A DNA stretch of 8,089 bases from an uncultured Methylococcaceae bacterium (GTDB lineage: Bacteria > Pseudomonadota > Gammaproteobacteria > Methylococcales > Methylomonadaceae), in NCBI GenBank assembly GCA_903839795.1, contig CAIMDR010000490.1, forward strand, positions 1 through 8,089, read 5' to 3'. The notes beneath the pieces are model-generated. The model made no database searches, was not told the origin of the DNA, and saw only the letters and a list, made by a program, of their open reading frames with translations. The position numbers and the translations under genes were made by a program. This document shows positions 6,665-8,089 of this stretch, piece after piece. Within the stretch, counting starts at the first letter, position 1. The number at the start of each line of letters is the position of its first letter.

Positions 6665-7447
6665 ATGAACTCAATAGATACTATAAAAGAAAAACCGAAT
6701 ACCCCATCAATTCAATACGCTACGTTACCGGCAGATAGCGAGCACTTTTTCTATACGCAGACGCGTATTCTGCCCACCCAAAAAAGTCACCTACAGAAAA
6801 ACCGGATTATTAGCGGCTTTAAACCGGGCGAATGGCTTGAATCTTATAAAATGCTGCGCACGCGCTGTCTGCAAGTTATGGATGCGAACGAATGGACGAC
6901 GCTAGCCATCACCAGCCCTAACGAAACGTCAGGCAGCAGCTTAACGGTGGCTAATCTGGCTATCAGCATCGCTATGGAATTAAATCGTAGCGTGCTACTG
7001 GTTGATACCAACTTTATGAATCCCGGCATTTGCAATCTGTTTGGACTTAATACAGAACTGGGGCTAAGTGATTATTTGTTACACGACACACCGATTAGTG
7101 AATTGTTGATTAATCCTGACTTGGATCGTCTGGTAATTTTACCGACGGGTAAAGAAATGCTTAATACGCCAGAAATGTTGCGTTCACCCAAAATGATACG
7201 CTTGGTACATGAGCTAAAAAACCGTTATCCTTCAAGAGTCGTCATTTTTGACATGCCGCCTTTATTATCACAGGCTGATACACTGGGCTTTGCCCCTTGT
7301 GTGGACTGTGTTTTACTGGTCGTTGATGAAGGTCATACCAAAACCGCTGAGCTTAAAGAGGCGGCATCGCTACTAAAAAATATTAATGTATTAGGTACCG
7401 TGCTTAACAAGGCCAGTAATAAAAAAATCAAATACAAAGCAAGCTAG
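6665..7447 (+). CDS. CpsD/CapB-type BY-kinase homologue with degenerate Walker A
   Basis: A 260-residue cytoplasmic protein of the bacterial tyrosine kinase/MinD-like P-loop family, the usual partner of the upstream co-polymerase. A polar leader (1-50) precedes ESYKMLRTR (59-67), equivalent to the ExxRxxR oligomerisation motif with Lys62 for the first Arg. The Walker A region reads ITSPNETSGSS (82-92) and continues LTVANLA. Aligned with the family pattern TSxxPGEGKS, the Pro-Gly-Glu is replaced by Glu-Thr-Ser and the lysine by Ser91. Walker A' is VLLVDTNFMNP (110-120), with Asp114 kept but Asn116 for the second Asp. Walker B is VVIFDMPPLL (192-201) with Asp196. The C terminus KKIKYKAS has one tyrosine, not the usual tyrosine cluster. 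The fold is clear, but ATP-dependent kinase activity is doubtful; it may be a regulatory or scaffolding pseudokinase. ATG at 6665 follows GGAA (6654-6657), 21 bases after the previous stop; last gene of the operon. Confidence 0.85.
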   Translation: MNSIDTIKEKPNTPSIQYATLPADSEHFFYTQTRILPTQKSHLQKNRIISGFKPGEWLESYKMLRTRCLQVMDANEWTTLAITSPNETSGSSLTVANLAISIAMELNRSVLLVDTNFMNPGICNLFGLNTELGLSDYLLHDTPISELLINPDLDRLVILPTGKEMLNTPEMLRSPKMIRLVHELKNRYPSRVVIFDMPPLLSQADTLGFAPCVDCVLLVVDEGHTKTAELKEAASLLKNINVLGTVLNKASNKKIKYKAS

Positions 7448-7461
7448 CTCTTTAATCATTT

Positions 7462-7485
7462 GGGTAAGGTGTCCTGGCCTTACCC
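7462..7485 (+). terminator. Hairpin after the operon, probable terminator
   Basis: GGGTAAGG (7462-7469) pairs perfectly with CCTTACCC (7478-7485) around an eight-base loop, beginning 15 bases after the stop codon of the last operon gene. Position and a stable 8-bp stem suggest a transcript end. There is no real T-run (TGCCTTGATG follows), so it may be a weak terminator or a 3'-end stabiliser. Confidence 0.5.
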
Positions 7486-7576
7486 TGCCTTGATGATAGT
7501 GACCCGCTATTAAGATCATAAATCACTGTTAAAACCGACTGATAAATGAGCATCCTTGATAGAAGCCCAAAAGTAA

Positions 7577-7605
7577 TTGACACTTTTTTTATCACGAAAC
7601 ATACT
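7577..7605 (+). promoter_or_regulatory. Promoter-like hexamer pair with no gene downstream
   Basis: TTGACA (7577-7582) matches the sigma-70 -35 consensus fully. CATACT (7600-7605), 17 bases downstream, matches the -10 consensus at four of six positions. No ORF follows. The only structured sequence downstream is the hairpin at 7615-7663, so a short non-coding transcript is possible but unsupported otherwise. Confidence 0.25.
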
Positions 7606-7614
7606 AATAATTTT

Positions 7615-7663
7615 TGTAGATCGGATTAGCGACAGCGTAACCCGACAAATCGAAGTATCTACA
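7615..7663. repeat. REP-like nested hairpin
   Basis: The outer arms TGTAGAT (7615-7621) and ATCTACA (7657-7663) pair perfectly. Inside, TCGGATTAGC (7621-7630) pairs with GCGTAACCCGA (7634-7644) apart from one A-C mismatch and one bulged G. The inner part resembles the GGGTTACGCT...CTAACCCGA-type palindrome I recall from many gammaproteobacterial intergenic regions. A partial relative lies at 2146-2185. Confidence 0.5.
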
Positions 7664-7840
7664 GAAAATAATGTCGCTTAATCAACGAAGGTTTCTATAA
7701 CTTGCGTTTAACTTAATGACGGTGACGTAACCGATACCTTGTCAGTTTTGAAAACAAACCAAGGTTTGCACTCCGGCTTTTAGGCAACTTAGATAGCTTG
7801 CTATATATATAAGCCCACCCTAAATTACCAATAATGACTT

Positions 7841-7908
7841 ACACCCATCGGGTTGCTTAATTGCCGCCTCAAAAAATGGGTATCAGCTTTAACTCGACCG
7901 ATAGGTGT
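7841..7908. repeat. Inverted repeat with a 46-base spacer
   Basis: ACACCCATCGG (7841-7851) and CCGATAGGTGT (7898-7908) are complementary at 10 of 11 positions. The spacer shows no further strong pairing that I could find. It may be the ends of a small decayed element or one more intergenic fold. Confidence 0.35.
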
Positions 7909-7943
7909 TGCACAAGTTTAAGTTAACTCGCAATAAATAACCC

Positions 7944-7982
7944 ACACAATCATTGCCCGATTCGGGGAATGGTAATATGTGT
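7944..7982. repeat. Nested hairpin beside the right repeat copy
   Basis: CATTGCCCG (7951-7959) pairs with CGGGGAATG (7963-7971) at eight of nine positions around a three-base loop. ACACA (7944-7948) and TGTGT (7978-7982) can extend it. It ends about 30 bases before the right copy of the palindromic repeat. No T-run follows on either strand, so a terminator role is uncertain. Confidence 0.4.
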
Positions 7983-8011
7983 ATCCCGCACCTTAAACCG
8001 CATCACTAAAG

Positions 8012-8089
8012 GTAATTATTCAGTCCCCCTCTTTGACAAAGAGGGGTTAGGGGAGATTTTATTAGATAAATCCCCCTCAGTCCCCCTTT
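8012..8089 (-). repeat. MITE/REP-like palindromic repeat, right copy, cut by window edge
   Basis: Read in reverse complement, these 78 bases are identical to 49-126 of the left copy, so the element is inverted relative to it. Its GTAATTATTCA terminus lies at 8012-8022. The other end, with the first hairpin, lies beyond the window. The adjoining bases differ from those flanking the other copies, which supports position 8012 as the true end of the element. Confidence 0.85.

Larger units (their letters stand above)
7448..8011. other. Right non-coding region with degenerate hairpins
   Basis: No ORF in this stretch reads like a protein. It contains the post-operon hairpin, a promoter-like pair (7577-7605), a REP-like hairpin (7615-7663), a long-loop inverted repeat (7841-7908) and a nested hairpin (7944-7982). 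The segment 7665-7840 shows nothing I can name. The whole stretch looks like accumulated, decayed intergenic repeats. Confidence 0.6.

Noticed and set aside
6478..7035. Minus-strand frames at 6478-6666 and 6844-7035
   Set aside because: They are antisense to the ends of the co-polymerase and P-loop genes and lack ribosome binding sites and recognisable content.
22..8089. Reading the block as a composite transposon
   Set aside because: No transposase or recombinase is encoded, and the repeats are short non-coding palindromes with an extra copy inside. The arrangement alone does not show joint mobility.

Overview
The window looks like an accessory envelope locus from a gammaproteobacterium, most likely a methanotroph of the Methylococcales. 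That placement is inferred from the type of exosortase, the AT-rich base composition and the kind of intergenic repeat; no taxonomic marker is present. It holds five convincing protein genes and no rRNA or tRNA. About 1.2 kb between the divergent genes and about 0.6 kb at the right end are non-coding and rich in repeats and hairpins.

Layout: (i) 22-126 is a roughly 100-bp palindromic repeat with imperfect terminal inverted repeats (MITE/REP-like). (ii) 129-1730, minus strand, encodes an exosortase fused to an EpsI-type (DUF3485) domain; its sequence best matches the XrtD (VPLPA-CTERM-specific) class. (iii) 1731-2978 is a long divergent intergenic region with a second, diverged copy of the repeat, several inverted repeats and the probable promoter of the right-hand operon. 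(iv) 2979-7447, plus strand, is a tight four-gene operon: a short periplasmic polysaccharide export (OPX) protein, an outer-membrane beta-barrel, a Wzc/GNVR-type chain-length determinant without a kinase domain, and a separate CpsD/CapB-type P-loop protein. A hairpin follows the last gene. (v) 7448-8089 is non-coding and ends inside a third copy of the repeat, in inverted orientation.

How the genes fit together: the four plus-strand genes form the envelope-spanning export part of a Wzx/Wzy-type exopolysaccharide system. The inner-membrane co-polymerase would work with the cytoplasmic BY-kinase-like partner, the OPX protein would bridge the periplasm, and the beta-barrel may be the outer-membrane exit. 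The exosortase is an inner-membrane protease/transpeptidase that processes proteins with a C-terminal sorting tag. Exosortases and exopolysaccharide genes are commonly linked, so sorted proteins may be delivered into or attached to this polymer. No glycosyltransferase, flippase, polymerase or tagged substrate is present.

Most notable: the P-loop partner has a ruined Walker A motif. Serine stands where the catalytic lysine should be, the preceding Pro-Gly-Glu is lost, the second Walker A' acidic residue is Asn, and there is no C-terminal tyrosine cluster. It may therefore be a pseudokinase. The outermost repeats are identical over all 78 comparable bases and inverted, while the internal copy is diverged.
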